A program made the translations under genes and the position numbers. Of a stretch of DNA of 56,674 nt, positions 56,660 through 56,674 are shown one piece after another. Positions within the stretch are counted from its first letter, which is position 1. Each line of letters begins with the position of its first letter. This DNA is from Parabacteroides sp. PF5-9. Its GTDB lineage: Bacteria > Bacteroidota > Bacteroidia > Bacteroidales > Tannerellaceae. The notes beneath the pieces were generated by a model. That model saw nothing but the letters and a program-made list of their open reading frames with translations. It was not told where the DNA came from and did no database searches. The DNA is taken from positions 1 through 56,674 of the forward strand of contig NZ_JARXWG010000025.1 in NCBI RefSeq assembly GCF_029893105.1, written 5' to 3'.

Positions 56660-56674
56660 ATACAGAACGTATCT

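Overview
The window is a chromosomal segment from a member of the Bacteroidales. Three things point there: the repeated promoter pattern TTTG-N19-TAnnTTTG, which is typical of the Bacteroidota; the gene families present (HU-CCDC81/SPOR protein, DUF5683 protein, BspA-like leucine-rich lipoprotein, OstA-like protein, succinate CoA-transferase); and the gene order around parAB, tig-clpP-clpX-recQ-guaB and surA-ostA-mutL. A Parabacteroides/Tannerellaceae-like host is my best guess, but I could not test it. Nearly all of the DNA is housekeeping chromosome. Two tRNA genes (Gly-CCC and Lys-UUU) lie in it.

Layout: 1-280 carries a composite hairpin repeat; 281-5585 holds a metallo-hydrolase, an S9 peptidase, a small PH-like membrane protein and a dihydrolipoyl dehydrogenase; 5586-6734 is mostly non-coding with tRNA-Gly; 6735-8811 is an outer-membrane barrel plus BspA-like lipoprotein pair; 9161-12262 an HU-SPOR protein and a Pif1-TPR helicase; 12356-15688 a TonB-dependent receptor; 15865-19899 parA-parB-DUF5683-lytic transglycosylase; 19896-20801 a CPBP protease on the other strand; 21217-28638 trigger factor, ClpP, ClpX, RecQ and IMP dehydrogenase; 28751-36364 three periplasmic foldases, an LptA/OstA-like protein, a small membrane protein and MutL in one tightly packed run; 36374-37141 argB; 37142-38596 an AT-rich non-coding gap with a repeat and a strong promoter; 38597-49884 an HTH regulator, MiaB, a small membrane protein, a succinate CoA-transferase, a coiled-coil membrane protein, a porin-like protein, TrpB2, a PBP4-type peptidase and an AI-2E family permease; 49961-51541 tRNA-Lys followed by the wreck of an integrated element; 51615-52700 an esterase; 52769-55703 a two-gene iron-sulfur redox operon; 55704-56674 non-coding, ending in another copy of the composite hairpin repeat.

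The genes form recognisable work groups: protein quality control (tig, clpP, clpX), envelope assembly (PPIases, SurA, OstA-like), chromosome segregation (parAB), cell-wall turnover (LysM transglycosylase, PBP4, SPOR protein), fermentation (succinate CoA-transferase) and electron transfer (NapH/NapG-like fusion plus ferredoxin-bearing aldo/keto reductase).

The most unusual signals are not genes. They are (i) a 96-bp array of 22-bp near-palindromic units present twice, 17 kb apart, with a single mismatch; (ii) a two-hairpin composite repeat at both ends of the window, whose arms differ by paired changes, with a partial copy and a relic inside; (iii) a tRNA-Lys integration scar with an integrase reduced to its two ends, a 17-bp perfect inverted repeat and a KilA-N gene that contains a 26-bp perfect palindrome; (iv) a possible leaderless mRNA; (v) a possible minus-strand small RNA; and (vi) a 16-codon ORF behind a perfect promoter. 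No complete new defence or mobile system, no CRISPR array and no rRNA were seen.
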